Positions 45,299 to 54,649 of a stretch of 64,000 nucleotides of DNA are shown here, in pieces (positions within the stretch are counted from its first letter, which is position 1; each line of letters opens with the position of its first letter). The notes below the pieces were generated by a model. It was not told the DNA's origin, made no database searches, and was given only the letters and a program-made list of their open reading frames with translations. Both the position numbers and the translations under genes were made by a program. Source of the DNA: an uncultured Campylobacterales bacterium (GTDB lineage Bacteria > Campylobacterota > Campylobacteria > Campylobacterales > Arcobacteraceae); NCBI GenBank assembly GCA_947494995.1, contig CANLWY010000005.1:179700-243699 (forward strand), read 5' to 3'.

Positions 45299-47760
45299 TA
45301 TTTGAACTAGTTTCCAAAGCACTTAAAAGGTCAAAATCCTTTAGCTTTATATTTATTTTAAACTTTTGTTTAGCTATTGCTTCACTCTCTTATTTACAAT
45401 TTTTTAAAGGAAGTATTGATACTTCCCTTGAAGAAAAAGCAAAAAGTTTACTTGGAGCTGATTTAGTAGTATCTTCAAGATTCCCAATAAGTGATACTCA
45501 AAAAGAGCAAATACTAACTAAACTTCCAAAAATTAAAAAGCTTGATGAGGGAATATCAACTATTAGTATGGTTTCATCTACTAAAAGAGCTAGATTAATG
45601 GAACTTGTGCAAGTAAATAAAGGCTTTCCATATTATGGAGGTTTGATTTTTAATGATAACTCAAAATACCCAAGTGCTGAAACTCTTCCAAAAGAGAATG
45701 AAGTTTGGGCTTATCAAGAAGTTTTAGATTTACTTGAATTAAAACAAGGAGATAATCTAAAAATTGGAAGCAAAGACTTTAAAATTGCAAAGGTTATAAA
45801 AGAAGACTCTTTAAAAAACATAAGTTTTAGTGGCTTTATGCCAAAAATCTATCTAAGCGAAGATGGTTTAAAAAGAAGTGAGCTTTTAAAGTTTGGCTCA
45901 ACTGCTAGATATAAACTAAACTATCAGTTTACACAAAACTTTTCAAATGAAGAGCTTGAAATCTTAGAAGAGCAACTAGAAGGCAAGTTTGATAGAAGCC
46001 TTAGAGTTTTATCTCCTAACGATGGAAGAGACAGACTAATTGCAGTATTAAACTTCTTAACAAACTTTTTATCTCTTGTATCTTTAATCTCATTTTTCCT
46101 TGGACTTGTGGGGCTTATATATCTATATTCTGGGTTTTTGAGAAAACATCAAAGTGATATTACAGTACTAAGTGACATAGGAGTTAGTAAAAAGAACCTC
46201 ATCTTAACTTATTTACTTCATCTTTTTGTACTTATATCCATAGCCACTGTTTTAGTGTTTTCACTTATAGCTGTATCAGCACAGTTTATTGGACCATTTA
46301 TACAAAAATATATAGAATTTACTTTTGATTTCTCTTTAGATTATATGTTCTTTGTAAAATCAGCGCTAATTCTTTTTGTATTAAGTTTAAGTATTGGGCT
46401 TCCTTTAATTTTACCATTAGTTCAAAGGCAAAAAAGAAAGTTATCAAAAGTAATTCTTAGCTTTTTACCCTTTGTAGCTTTTTTATTACTACTTTCACAC
46501 TTTGTGACACCTGCAAAACTCATAGGCTTTTTCTTTGCTTTAAGTGTTCTTGTATTAATAGTTTTACTTTTTGTTATTGGCTCTTTTTTATTAAAAAGAT
46601 TTGATTTTTCAGGGCATACAAACAATCTTGCCTTATCTTTAGCAATAAAAAATATCACAAGGCAAAAAAGAACTTCACTTACACTATTTACTGCAATACT
46701 TTTATGTACTGCATTTTTTAGCCTTATTCCACAAGTTGGCTCTTCCCTTTCAAACCTACTTACAAAAAGTGTGGAAGAAAGACCAAGGTTCTTTGTAGTT
46801 GATGCAAAAAAAGAACAGATAAAAGATATAAAAAAAGAAGTTGAAAGTTTAGGTGCAAAACTTGAAAATATAGCCCCTATGATTAGAGCTAGGGTTATAA
46901 AAATAAACGGCAAAGAACAAAATCAAAAAGGTGAAAATGCTAGAAATGCAGCTGTAAACTTATCTTACAGAAACTCTTTAAAACCAAGTGAGCAACTACT
47001 TGAAGGAAGAGAGTTTAACGGAGTTTATGATTCAAGTGATTACTCAAAAGCAATTGAGCTAAGTGTTGAGCAAAGATATGCAAAAAGAAGAGGCATAAGT
47101 CTAGGAGACACTGTGGTTTTTGATGTATTAGGCTTAGAACTTAAAGCAAAAGTTGTAAACATAAGAGCAGTTAAATGGACAGAGTTTACGCCAAACTTCT
47201 TTTTAGTACTTCAAGAAGGAGCTATAAATGATGCTCCAAATACAATACTTGCAACTATTTCAACAGGAAATTACGATGCAACAAAACTGCTTTTAAACTT
47301 AACAGATAAGTTTGCAAACCTAACTGTAATAGATGTAAAAAATCTTTTTGAATCCTTTGCAACAGTTGTAAAAGATGTTAGTTCTATTACAGAGAAAATG
47401 AGTTTATACTCTGTAGCTATTGGTTTACTGATGAGTTTTATAATTATTCAATATCAAATGAACCTACAAAAGAACAATATTCTTAGACTAAAAATGATAG
47501 GAATAAAAAACAAGACTATTAAAAACTCATTTTTACTAGAGTTTGGGCTTATCTCTTTTATTGCAAGTTGTTTTGGAATAGTTTTAGGAAGTATTGCTTC
47601 ATATTTTGTAAGTGATTTACTTTTTGACTCTTATTGGGATGTAAGAGTAGATATACTTTTACTTTATTTAGCCTTGATACCCATACTAACAATTTTAGTT
47701 GTTAGTCTCTTTACCTCTAAAATTATTCATCAAAAGGAGAATGTTCTTTTTGGTGAATAA
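45292..47760 (+). CDS. FtsX-type ABC transporter permease, YbbP-like
   Basis: An 822 aa membrane protein. TM1 at about 17-35 is followed by a large periplasmic MacB-like domain, then three helices near 250-275, 303-330 and 345-375, four more hydrophobic segments at about 385-440, a second periplasmic domain (about 480-690) and a last group of three helices (about 700-815). This duplicated FtsX layout is typical of YbbP. It overlaps the ATPase gene, and together they probably move or release an envelope lipid or lipoprotein; the esterase in the same operon may modify that molecule. Function is inferred from gene order. Confidence 0.9.
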   Translation: MLVFELVSKALKRSKSFSFIFILNFCLAIASLSYLQFFKGSIDTSLEEKAKSLLGADLVVSSRFPISDTQKEQILTKLPKIKKLDEGISTISMVSSTKRARLMELVQVNKGFPYYGGLIFNDNSKYPSAETLPKENEVWAYQEVLDLLELKQGDNLKIGSKDFKIAKVIKEDSLKNISFSGFMPKIYLSEDGLKRSELLKFGSTARYKLNYQFTQNFSNEELEILEEQLEGKFDRSLRVLSPNDGRDRLIAVLNFLTNFLSLVSLISFFLGLVGLIYLYSGFLRKHQSDITVLSDIGVSKKNLILTYLLHLFVLISIATVLVFSLIAVSAQFIGPFIQKYIEFTFDFSLDYMFFVKSALILFVLSLSIGLPLILPLVQRQKRKLSKVILSFLPFVAFLLLLSHFVTPAKLIGFFFALSVLVLIVLLFVIGSFLLKRFDFSGHTNNLALSLAIKNITRQKRTSLTLFTAILLCTAFFSLIPQVGSSLSNLLTKSVEERPRFFVVDAKKEQIKDIKKEVESLGAKLENIAPMIRARVIKINGKEQNQKGENARNAAVNLSYRNSLKPSEQLLEGREFNGVYDSSDYSKAIELSVEQRYAKRRGISLGDTVVFDVLGLELKAKVVNIRAVKWTEFTPNFFLVLQEGAINDAPNTILATISTGNYDATKLLLNLTDKFANLTVIDVKNLFESFATVVKDVSSITEKMSLYSVAIGLLMSFIIIQYQMNLQKNNILRLKMIGIKNKTIKNSFLLEFGLISFIASCFGIVLGSIASYFVSDLLFDSYWDVRVDILLLYLALIPILTILVVSLFTSKIIHQKENVLFGE

Positions 47761-47772
47761 TTATATATGTCC

Positions 47773-49449
47773 TTATTTGCTCTCTTTGAAAAGAGGTATT
47801 TTTACTGTAAAAATAGCACCTTCTTTGTCATTTTTAACTAAAAGAGAGCCTGACATATTTTTTTCAATAATAATTTTTGACATATAAAGTCCTATTCCAG
47901 TCCCCTTACCCTCTTCTTTAGTAGTAAAATATGGATCAAAAATCTTTTCAATTATTTCTTGTGGTACTCCACCTGCATTATCTTTTATATTGATTATTCC
48001 ATAACTATCATCTTTTAATATATCAATTTCAATTTTAGGATTATTAAATTCATTTTCCAATAAAGCATCTTTTGCATTGTTTATTATATTAAGCAGTGTT
48101 TGTGAAAATTCATTTTTAAAACCTACTACTTCAAAAGTGCTATCTAAATTTAATTTAACTTCAATTTCATGATGTTTTAAAGTAGATTCTGTCATTTCTA
48201 AAGTTTTTCTAACTAAAGTATTTAATACAAAAGACTCTTTTTCTTTATTAGGTTTAAAAAAGTTACTAAAATCATCTATAGTCTTTGACATATTTGAAGT
48301 TAAAAAATTTACTTTATTAACAGATTTCTTCATAAAATCATCATCAATTTCATTAAACTCATGTGCAAGTTGTATATTTTGTATTACTAAACCTACAGCA
48401 TTTAATGGTTGTCTCCATTGATGGGCAATATTACTTATCATCTCTCCCATTGAAGCTAACCTACTTTGTTGTATTAATAATTGTTCTTGTTCTTTTTGTT
48501 TATTATTACTACTTTCTAACTCTTTAATTGTTTTTTTAAGCTCTTCAGTTCTTTCGTTAACCTTATTCTCTAACTCTTTGTTATAATTCTCAATAGATTT
48601 TTGGTTTCTATATAATAAAGAAAAAACAATAACTATAAATAAAGTAATGATAAAGTTAAAAAAAGCAATAGTTTGATTACCTTGATTTACTATATCTATC
48701 TCACTTGTAGTATCTATTGAAAAAACATACTCTTTATTATTAAGGAATTCAATATTATTAATCATAATATCTTCTAGATGTGTTGATACTTTAACTTTAG
48801 TTAAACTGCCAAGATTAAGCTCTAAACTACTCTTTGTTTTATTTTCTTGATAAACTAATGAAGATTTTAAAAATAGATTATTACTTAATTCTTCTAATCT
48901 TTCATTTGTAATAAATTTACCAGCAATAATGTAGCCATTTACTTCACCACTTTCATCACTCATTAAAATCTCTGATTTGATAAGATACAATGGAGTTTTA
49001 CTATAAATGTGCATAGAATAAAAATCATTAAAACTTGAAAGGTAATCTAATATATCTTTTTCAAACTTTTTTGTTGTTTTTAAAAAATCATTTGCATAGT
49101 TTGAAAAAACAACTTTTTTATCTAGATTAGAATATATCACAAAATCTACATCTAAATCCTCTAAAGTTGAAGTTCCTTCTCTAAAGTTATCATAAATATA
49201 ATCTTGGTTTTGATTCTGCATGAACTCATAAGTATCATCCCACTTACTATAATCATTGATTATATTTTTTATATTTTGAATATTTGTATCCATTTTACTA
49301 ATAAAATTTTCTACGTTTTTTTGATTTTTGTTAAATTGTAATCTTTCAAAACTTGGACACAAAATAAAATGAGTAATATTCCATATTATAACAAATGAAA
49401 AAAGGGATAAAAAAATAAATGTAAATATATTAAATTTAAAAAACTTCAA
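47773..49449 (-). CDS. CHASE4-domain sensor histidine kinase (orphan)
   Basis: A 558 aa kinase starting at TTG, five bases after AGGA. TM1 (about 7-30) is followed by a periplasmic CHASE4-type sensor (about 35-255) with the signature [15 protein letters not shown], then TM2 (about 262-282), a long coiled coil, the DHp motif [17 protein letters not shown] and an ATPase domain ([22 protein letters not shown]). It lies 126 bp downstream of hypA on the same strand, so read-through from the coo operon is possible but not shown. No response regulator is adjacent. Confidence 0.92.
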   Translation of the reverse strand: MKFFKFNIFTFIFLSLFSFVIIWNITHFILCPSFERLQFNKNQKNVENFISKMDTNIQNIKNIINDYSKWDDTYEFMQNQNQDYIYDNFREGTSTLEDLDVDFVIYSNLDKKVVFSNYANDFLKTTKKFEKDILDYLSSFNDFYSMHIYSKTPLYLIKSEILMSDESGEVNGYIIAGKFITNERLEELSNNLFLKSSLVYQENKTKSSLELNLGSLTKVKVSTHLEDIMINNIEFLNNKEYVFSIDTTSEIDIVNQGNQTIAFFNFIITLFIVIVFSLLYRNQKSIENYNKELENKVNERTEELKKTIKELESSNNKQKEQEQLLIQQSRLASMGEMISNIAHQWRQPLNAVGLVIQNIQLAHEFNEIDDDFMKKSVNKVNFLTSNMSKTIDDFSNFFKPNKEKESFVLNTLVRKTLEMTESTLKHHEIEVKLNLDSTFEVVGFKNEFSQTLLNIINNAKDALLENEFNNPKIEIDILKDDSYGIINIKDNAGGVPQEIIEKIFDPYFTTKEEGKGTGIGLYMSKIIIEKNMSGSLLVKNDKEGAIFTVKIPLFKESK

Positions 49450-49575
49450 TTTTTTCCTAGTACTTGATATTAAAGGATAACTTTAGCATTCTTGCTATTA
49501 AATAATTATGAATTACACTTAGAATATAAAACTATTATTTTCTATTTTGGAATAAATGGAACATTATCTTAAATA

Positions 49576-49917
49576 TTAACTTATTTCAATTGACTCAATA
49601 AATAATTCTTTACCTTCTATTAGTTTTGTTTCCCTACTATTACATATAGGACAAAAGAAGTTGTTATTATCTATTATACTCTCTTTCTTACACGTTTGAC
49701 ATATAATTTTTATATCTATGATTTTCATACTTAGTTCTGCATTTTCACATAAAGAATCTTTTTTAAAATAGTCAAAACTACTCTGCATAAAATGTGGTTC
49801 AATTCCACTTAATTTACCAACTTGAATTATCACCTTTTTTATCTCTCTTGCGTTTGCTTCTTTTGCTTGTTTCTCACACATATTTATTAATGATGAAACA
49901 ATTGAATATTCATGCAT
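49576..49917 (-). CDS. hypA: hydrogenase/CO dehydrogenase nickel metallochaperone HypA
   Basis: A 113 aa nickel-insertion protein. The Ni-binding N-terminus MHEYS is intact and the structural zinc site is formed by CQTC and CPIC at about 73-92. It is the last recognised gene of the coo operon, 23 bp after the CooU-CooH-like gene. HypA normally works with the GTPase HypB, which is not in this window. Here it may serve CooH, CooS or both; the rest of a hyp set must lie elsewhere for CooH to receive its Fe(CN)2CO group. Confidence 0.93.
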   Translation of the reverse strand: MHEYSIVSSLINMCEKQAKEANAREIKKVIIQVGKLSGIEPHFMQSSFDYFKKDSLCENAELSMKIIDIKIICQTCKKESIIDNNNFFCPICNSRETKLIEGKELFIESIEIS

Positions 49918-49940
49918 AATTTATCCTTTCTTTATGCCCT

Positions 49941-51365
49941 TTAGATTTCTAAAGAACAAGATTCACAAAGATCTATACTATTTAACAATAAAGGCATTTG
50001 CTCTATGTGATTATTAGGCATAAGCTTTTTTAAAACTTCCCAATTCATCGTTGTTGGCGTTCTAGTTATAATTCGAGACACCCTATTTTTCCCTTCACTT
50101 CTTAAATAGTAAAAAAGTTCTCCTCTTGCTGCTTCAACTTTAACTGCTGCCTCACCTTCAGGAACATCAAAACTTTTTATTTTTTCAATATTTATATTAG
50201 GTAATAACTCTAATGACAATCTAATTAATCTTATTGACTCAGTAATTTCTTCTAAACGGATAAATGACCGAGAATAAGCATCCCCTTTACTTAATAACAT
50301 AGTATTAAATCCCAGTTCTTTATATTCTAAATAAGAATTTTGACATCTTACATCATTATCAATGCCACTTGCTCTTGCAACAGGTCCTGTTAAACCAAAG
50401 TCCAAAACTTCTTTATTTGTTATTTTTGCAAAATTTTTTGTTCTATTTAAAGTTTCATCATTGATAAATACTCTACGTATAAAATCAAACTTTTTATTAA
50501 AAAAATCTAATTTCTTTAAAATTTTAATTTTTTTCTTTTCATTAATATCATGGGTTACTCCACCAATAGTATTTATACTACGATCTAATCTCATATTCCA
50601 AAATATCTCTTTTATATCTTGTAAAATTTCCCGTATCTTTAATAATTCTGATACTAAAATTTCATTTTTAGATAAGTGAGATAAAATGGATAAATTAAAC
50701 ACATGAGAACTTGCTCTAATCAATTCTTCTGCAATTACTCTTAATAGCTTTACTTTTTTATTAACTTCAATACCTGAGATTTCTTCAATAGCTAAAGAAA
50801 ATACTAATGAATTATTGTTTGAAGAAAAAGAATAAACTTCACTAAGATATTCTATATTCCTAATAGGGATAAAAGGAGATTTCTTTACATCTATTTCTAC
50901 ATTTTTTATAATCTGTTTTTTAGTTTCATATTTAAATTTTGCAATATCATCTAAAAGTTCAACTTTCTTTTCAAAAAAACCAAATCTTTTTTCTATAATT
51001 TTTTTATTATTTTTTTCAATAAATTTTATTTTATACTTTTTATATATCTCATTTTGAAAAAATAAAGAAGAAATTAAAATAGATGAAATAGACTCCATTA
51101 CTTTATCATAGATTTTTACTTGAATATTTATAATTATATTTTCTATAATAAAAATATAAGTTAGGATATAAAACTCTTTCTCTTCTGATACACTAATAGT
51201 AATTACTCTTCCAAACTTTTCTTTTACTAAACTTGCAATTTTAAAAAGTTTACTTTTATCTTCTAAAAAAATATATAAGTTAGATTTCTTTTTATCCACT
51301 ATTCCTATATCTTCTTTTATACAATTTTCAAAATCTAAAACTAATTTTTTTAAAGAAATCATCAA
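49941..51365 (-). CDS. CooU-CooH fusion protein lacking the N-terminal nickel ligands
   Basis: A 474 aa protein made of a NuoC/CooU-like head (about 25-120; FGRVITISVS matches CooU GGRLITVTAS) and a CooH-like hydrogenase large-subunit body (about 140-474). It aligns end to end with CooH of this operon: INTIGGVTHDI, LTGPVARASGIDNDVR and EAARGELFYYLR are near identical. The CooH motif VCSLC is VYSFS here (Tyr178, Ser181), and the nearby His is Asn185. The C-terminal pair Cys467/Cys470 (LCESC) and Arg414 remain. A NiFe site with four Cys ligands cannot form. It is an intact reading frame with close spacing on both sides, so not an obvious pseudogene. Very Ile/Lys/Asn-rich. The role is unknown. 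Confidence 0.88.
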   Translation of the reverse strand: MMISLKKLVLDFENCIKEDIGIVDKKKSNLYIFLEDKSKLFKIASLVKEKFGRVITISVSEEKEFYILTYIFIIENIIINIQVKIYDKVMESISSILISSLFFQNEIYKKYKIKFIEKNNKKIIEKRFGFFEKKVELLDDIAKFKYETKKQIIKNVEIDVKKSPFIPIRNIEYLSEVYSFSSNNNSLVFSLAIEEISGIEVNKKVKLLRVIAEELIRASSHVFNLSILSHLSKNEILVSELLKIREILQDIKEIFWNMRLDRSINTIGGVTHDINEKKKIKILKKLDFFNKKFDFIRRVFINDETLNRTKNFAKITNKEVLDFGLTGPVARASGIDNDVRCQNSYLEYKELGFNTMLLSKGDAYSRSFIRLEEITESIRLIRLSLELLPNINIEKIKSFDVPEGEAAVKVEAARGELFYYLRSEGKNRVSRIITRTPTTMNWEVLKKLMPNNHIEQMPLLLNSIDLCESCSLEI

Positions 51366-51392
51366 AAACCCCTTTTCATTTTTATTTCATAC

Positions 51393-51881
51393 TCAAGTAC
51401 TAAAATTTTTTAATATTTTTAAAATTGCTTCTAAAATATCAACTGTTGATTTTTTTGTAAAAATAATATTTTCTTTTTGATTAACATTTTTTTCTACACC
51501 GTAATTCTCAGAACTAAAAGAGATACTAATAAGATTAATTTTTTTAGGTAGTAACTCTTTAATACTATACTTTTCAATTAAATAATCATTTATACTTGAA
51601 ATACTTATAATTCTAATTTCTTGTTCTTTTAAAAGTTTCGAATACTTATCTATTTCACTTAATATTTGTTCACTTAAAGCATCAGTAAAAACAATTTGTT
51701 TATAAAGTTTTTTTTTGTTTTTTATAATATCTGATATAAAACCAGAATTTACTACAACATCATCTCCAATTTTAACATTGGGGTAAAGAGTACAGTTTGC
51801 CTCTTTTAAAACCCCATCAAAATCACATAATGCTTTATTTTCATTAAAATCAATAACTTTTCCAACTCTAATAAGACACAT
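51393..51881 (-). CDS. HypC domain fused to truncated, cysteine-less HypD-like domain
   Basis: A 162 aa protein. Residues 1-55 are HypC-like: MCLIRVGKV with the essential Cys2, CDFDGV and KIGDDVVVNSGFI, but the usual His before GFA/I is Asn45. Residues 63-140 follow the start of HypD: IRIISISS...YSIKELLPKKINLIS matches the HypD segment with the CGGH and GPGCPVC motifs, yet those Cys are Ser95, Ser123 and Asn126 here. The remaining 230 or so HypD residues are absent. It directly follows cooC (13 bp), the place of cooT in Rhodospirillum rubrum; CooT is itself described as HypC-like and binds nickel through Cys2. A nickel role is inferred. Confidence 0.8.
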   Translation of the reverse strand: MCLIRVGKVIDFNENKALCDFDGVLKEANCTLYPNVKIGDDVVVNSGFISDIIKNKKKLYKQIVFTDALSEQILSEIDKYSKLLKEQEIRIISISSINDYLIEKYSIKELLPKKINLISISFSSENYGVEKNVNQKENIIFTKKSTVDILEAILKILKNFST

Positions 51882-51894
51882 AAGATTTCCTCTT

Positions 51895-52671
51895 TTATTT
51901 TTCTAGTCTACTTAAAATTTCACTCTTAATTGAAAGAACTTCATTAACAATTTTTTCTGATATATCATACGCTGATACACCCTGAAGGTCTGCCTTCTTA
52001 ACATCATCATTTAAACTTACTGCACCAATTACTTCAAAGTCTTTTAGTTGGCTTCTAAGAAAACCTATATCTTCTTTATCTTTTACTTTACTACCAACAA
52101 CATAAACATTTTTTATTCCAATATCATTTGCTAGTTTATAAATTTGAGAAGCTGTTTGAATACTTCTTCTTCCTGGTTCAACTACCACAACAAGTGCATC
52201 AACTGATTCAGCTGTTGCTCTACCCAAATGCTCAATTCCTGCTTCCATATCCATAATTACAATATCATCTCTTTCAAAAAGTAGATGTTTCATTAACCTT
52301 TTTAATAAAGTATGTTCAGGACAAACACAACCACTTCCACCTTGGTCAACAGTACCCATAGTTAAAAGTCTTACCCCTTTGTGTTCTAAAGAGTATTGTT
52401 CAGGTAAATCATCAACCTTTGGATTTAATTTAAAATATGAACCATAACCCTCTTGAGACTCTGTTCTTTCTTGAGCTAACTCTTTCATTTTTGAAAATGG
52501 AACAATCTTGCTATACTCCTCTTCTTTTATTCCTAAAGAAGAAGCAAAATTTGCATCTGGATCAGCATCAATTGCTAATACGTTTGAACCTTCTGCCGCA
52601 AAAACTCTTGATAACACACCTGCTAATGTAGTTTTACCTACTCCACCTTTTCCAGTAATTGCTATTTTCAT
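51895..52671 (-). CDS. cooC: CO dehydrogenase nickel-insertion ATPase CooC
   Basis: A 258 aa MinD/ParA-family ATPase that inserts nickel in the C-cluster of CooS. The deviant Walker A motif GKGGVGKTT begins at residue 7, DADPDAN follows, and the nickel-binding CxC pair is Cys115/Cys117 in GGSGCVCPEH. The EPGRRSIQTASQI segment is typical. The length is normal. It follows cooS by 47 bp and precedes the HypC-HypD-like gene by 13 bp. Confidence 0.95.
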   Translation of the reverse strand: MKIAITGKGGVGKTTLAGVLSRVFAAEGSNVLAIDADPDANFASSLGIKEEEYSKIVPFSKMKELAQERTESQEGYGSYFKLNPKVDDLPEQYSLEHKGVRLLTMGTVDQGGSGCVCPEHTLLKRLMKHLLFERDDIVIMDMEAGIEHLGRATAESVDALVVVVEPGRRSIQTASQIYKLANDIGIKNVYVVGSKVKDKEDIGFLRSQLKDFEVIGAVSLNDDVKKADLQGVSAYDISEKIVNEVLSIKSEILSRLEK

Positions 52672-52718
52672 AATTTATCCTTTATATAAGACTGGGAATC
52701 CCCAGTCTTTTAGTTTAT

Positions 52719-54629
52719 TTAGATTCCTAAACCTTTTCTTTTTTCTTGAATTGCTTCAAACATTTTCTCTGCCGCATTTGATTGGTTAGTTTCAGCAATA
52801 AAATACCCGCCAGTTATATCTTTTGTTGTTTGTGTTAAGTATTCCGTCACAAATTTTGAACCTTTGATTTGAGGAACAGTACCAATATGTGTTGGGAAAC
52901 CAAGAGCCACAGCCCAACTTGCAATTGCTACAGCTTTTTCAGACATTGCTTCAGGAGCAGAAGCAACAACTGGTAAATCAGATAAGTCAACTCCTAGTTT
53001 ATTTGCAATTGCAGTTGCTACTGTAATTGCTCTACTATTATCTACACAAGACCCCATATGTAATACTAAAGGTAATGGACCATTTAATCCAGCTGCTTCA
53101 CCAACTGCTGTTAATACAGCTTTTAAACCTTCTCCTGCATACTCATTTGTTGCCTCTTGAGTCATTAATCCATTTTTAGATAATGCACCTGCTCCACAAC
53201 CAGTTGCTAATAATAAAACATTCTTTTTAGCAAGCTCTTTTGCAATTGTTACATAACCACTATCTTGAGTCACTTGAGTTGAGTTACACCCTGCAAATAA
53301 CACAATACCTTGAATATTTCCATTTACAATATTGTCAATTAAAGGTTTTAAAGGATCTTTTTTATCTACTTTAGATAAAGCAGATACAATTGCTTCTGCA
53401 CTAAAACCTGCAATTGCAGTTACTGATTGATCAGGAATATTGATTTTACTTTTATCTCTTTTTGCATATGCATCAATTGCTAAGTTAATAATTTTCTTTG
53501 CACTCTCTTTAGCTGTATGTTCATCAAATTCAACATGAGTAGCTCCTGTAATTTTATTATCAGGCATTGTTGTAATAATTTCAGTATGATAACTTTCGCC
53601 TACTTTTTGAATTGAAGGCATAATACATTGAACATCTACAACCATAGCTTCTAAAGCTCCTGTTACGATTGCAAGTTCTTGAGATAAGTAGTTAGTTGCT
53701 AAAGGAACACCTCTTCTCATCATAACTTCATTACCAGTACAGCAAATACCCATAATATTTATTCCTTTAGGAGCACCAGCACTTATAGCTTTATCATTCA
53801 TCTCACTTGCCATATCACATACAATTTCACTTAATAATGGATTATGACCATGAACTGCAATATTAACGGCATCCTCTTTTACCACACCTAAACTTGCCTT
53901 TGTTACAACAGGGTTTGGTGTTCCAAAAAGCACATCAGAAAGATTTGTAGATAAAGACATTCCAGTATAATCTGCCATTGCTGCTTTTAATCCACCAAGA
54001 ATAATATTTTCAGCATCTGAGTCACAACCAACATGTGTTCTTGCTAATACACCAGCAACTGTTGCATCAATATTATGAGGCATAATGTCATTTCTAATTA
54101 AAGAATTACTTCTTTTTTCTGGTAAAGTTTTTAATGCCCAATTACAAGGATGTTTTGCATCTTGTCTTGAATAATCTTCTAAAGTTTTTAAAGCTACTTC
54201 TTTTGCAACTTGCACAATGTCTTTATTATCTGTTGAAATATCTAACATTGAAGCTACATCTAGTAATTTTTGCTCATCTTTAATTCTATAAGATGGAGCT
54301 TTACCTTCTCCAACTTCTAATAAAGTTAAAGCAATATGTCTACCATGCTCAGAATGTGAAGCCGCTCCTGCTGCTTGCATTCTAATTAATTGTCTTGCAA
54401 CAATTACATCAGCAGTTGCACCACAAATACCAACTTTCGGTCCATTTCCTAAAGGATCAATTCTACAAGGTCCTTTCCAACAAAATCTACAGCAAAGTCC
54501 TGTTTGACCAAAACCACATTGAGGTTGCATTGCTTCATATCTATCCCAAACAGTAGTTACATTATCTCTTTTAGCAACTTTTATTAATTCTCTCTCACCT
54601 ACATTAATTGTTTTTTGAGTATCTAACAT
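52719..54629 (-). CDS. cooS: anaerobic Ni-Fe carbon monoxide dehydrogenase, catalytic subunit
   Basis: A 636 aa enzyme that oxidises CO to CO2. The frame extends to 54641, but the ATG at 54629 follows GGAG by six bases and is the better start. D- and B-cluster cysteines appear in order (Cys38, 46, 47, 50, 55, 69; CGFGQTGLCCRFCWKGPC). C-cluster ligands are all present: His in VHGHNP and Cys in GICCTG, DVQCIMP, FAGCNS, TGCGAG and MGSCVDN. The catalytic Lys is in MSEKAVAI and the proton-relay His in SEHGRH. It sits between cooF and cooC, so it is the monofunctional, energy-yielding type, not the acetyl-CoA synthase type. Confidence 0.97.
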   Translation of the reverse strand: MLDTQKTINVGERELIKVAKRDNVTTVWDRYEAMQPQCGFGQTGLCCRFCWKGPCRIDPLGNGPKVGICGATADVIVARQLIRMQAAGAASHSEHGRHIALTLLEVGEGKAPSYRIKDEQKLLDVASMLDISTDNKDIVQVAKEVALKTLEDYSRQDAKHPCNWALKTLPEKRSNSLIRNDIMPHNIDATVAGVLARTHVGCDSDAENIILGGLKAAMADYTGMSLSTNLSDVLFGTPNPVVTKASLGVVKEDAVNIAVHGHNPLLSEIVCDMASEMNDKAISAGAPKGINIMGICCTGNEVMMRRGVPLATNYLSQELAIVTGALEAMVVDVQCIMPSIQKVGESYHTEIITTMPDNKITGATHVEFDEHTAKESAKKIINLAIDAYAKRDKSKINIPDQSVTAIAGFSAEAIVSALSKVDKKDPLKPLIDNIVNGNIQGIVLFAGCNSTQVTQDSGYVTIAKELAKKNVLLLATGCGAGALSKNGLMTQEATNEYAGEGLKAVLTAVGEAAGLNGPLPLVLHMGSCVDNSRAITVATAIANKLGVDLSDLPVVASAPEAMSEKAVAIASWAVALGFPTHIGTVPQIKGSKFVTEYLTQTTKDITGGYFIAETNQSNAAEKMFEAIQEKRKGLGI

Positions 54630-54649
54630 ATTTATCTCCATTTATTTAA

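Noticed and set aside
46422..46913. Open frame of 163 codons on the minus strand inside the YbbP-like permease gene
   Set aside because: It is antisense to a clear membrane protein gene, its translation is low in pattern, and it has no ribosome site or neighbour of its own.
49941..51881. Reading the CooU-CooH-like and HypC-HypD-like genes as pseudogenes
   Set aside because: Both frames are uninterrupted over 474 and 162 codons, keep operon spacing and retain selected residues (Cys2; the C-terminal CxxC; Arg414). Decay is still possible but not shown.
51393..51881. Calling this gene cooT
   Set aside because: CooT is a protein of about 65 residues; this one is 162 residues with a HypC-like head and an added HypD-like part, so the name would hide the fusion.
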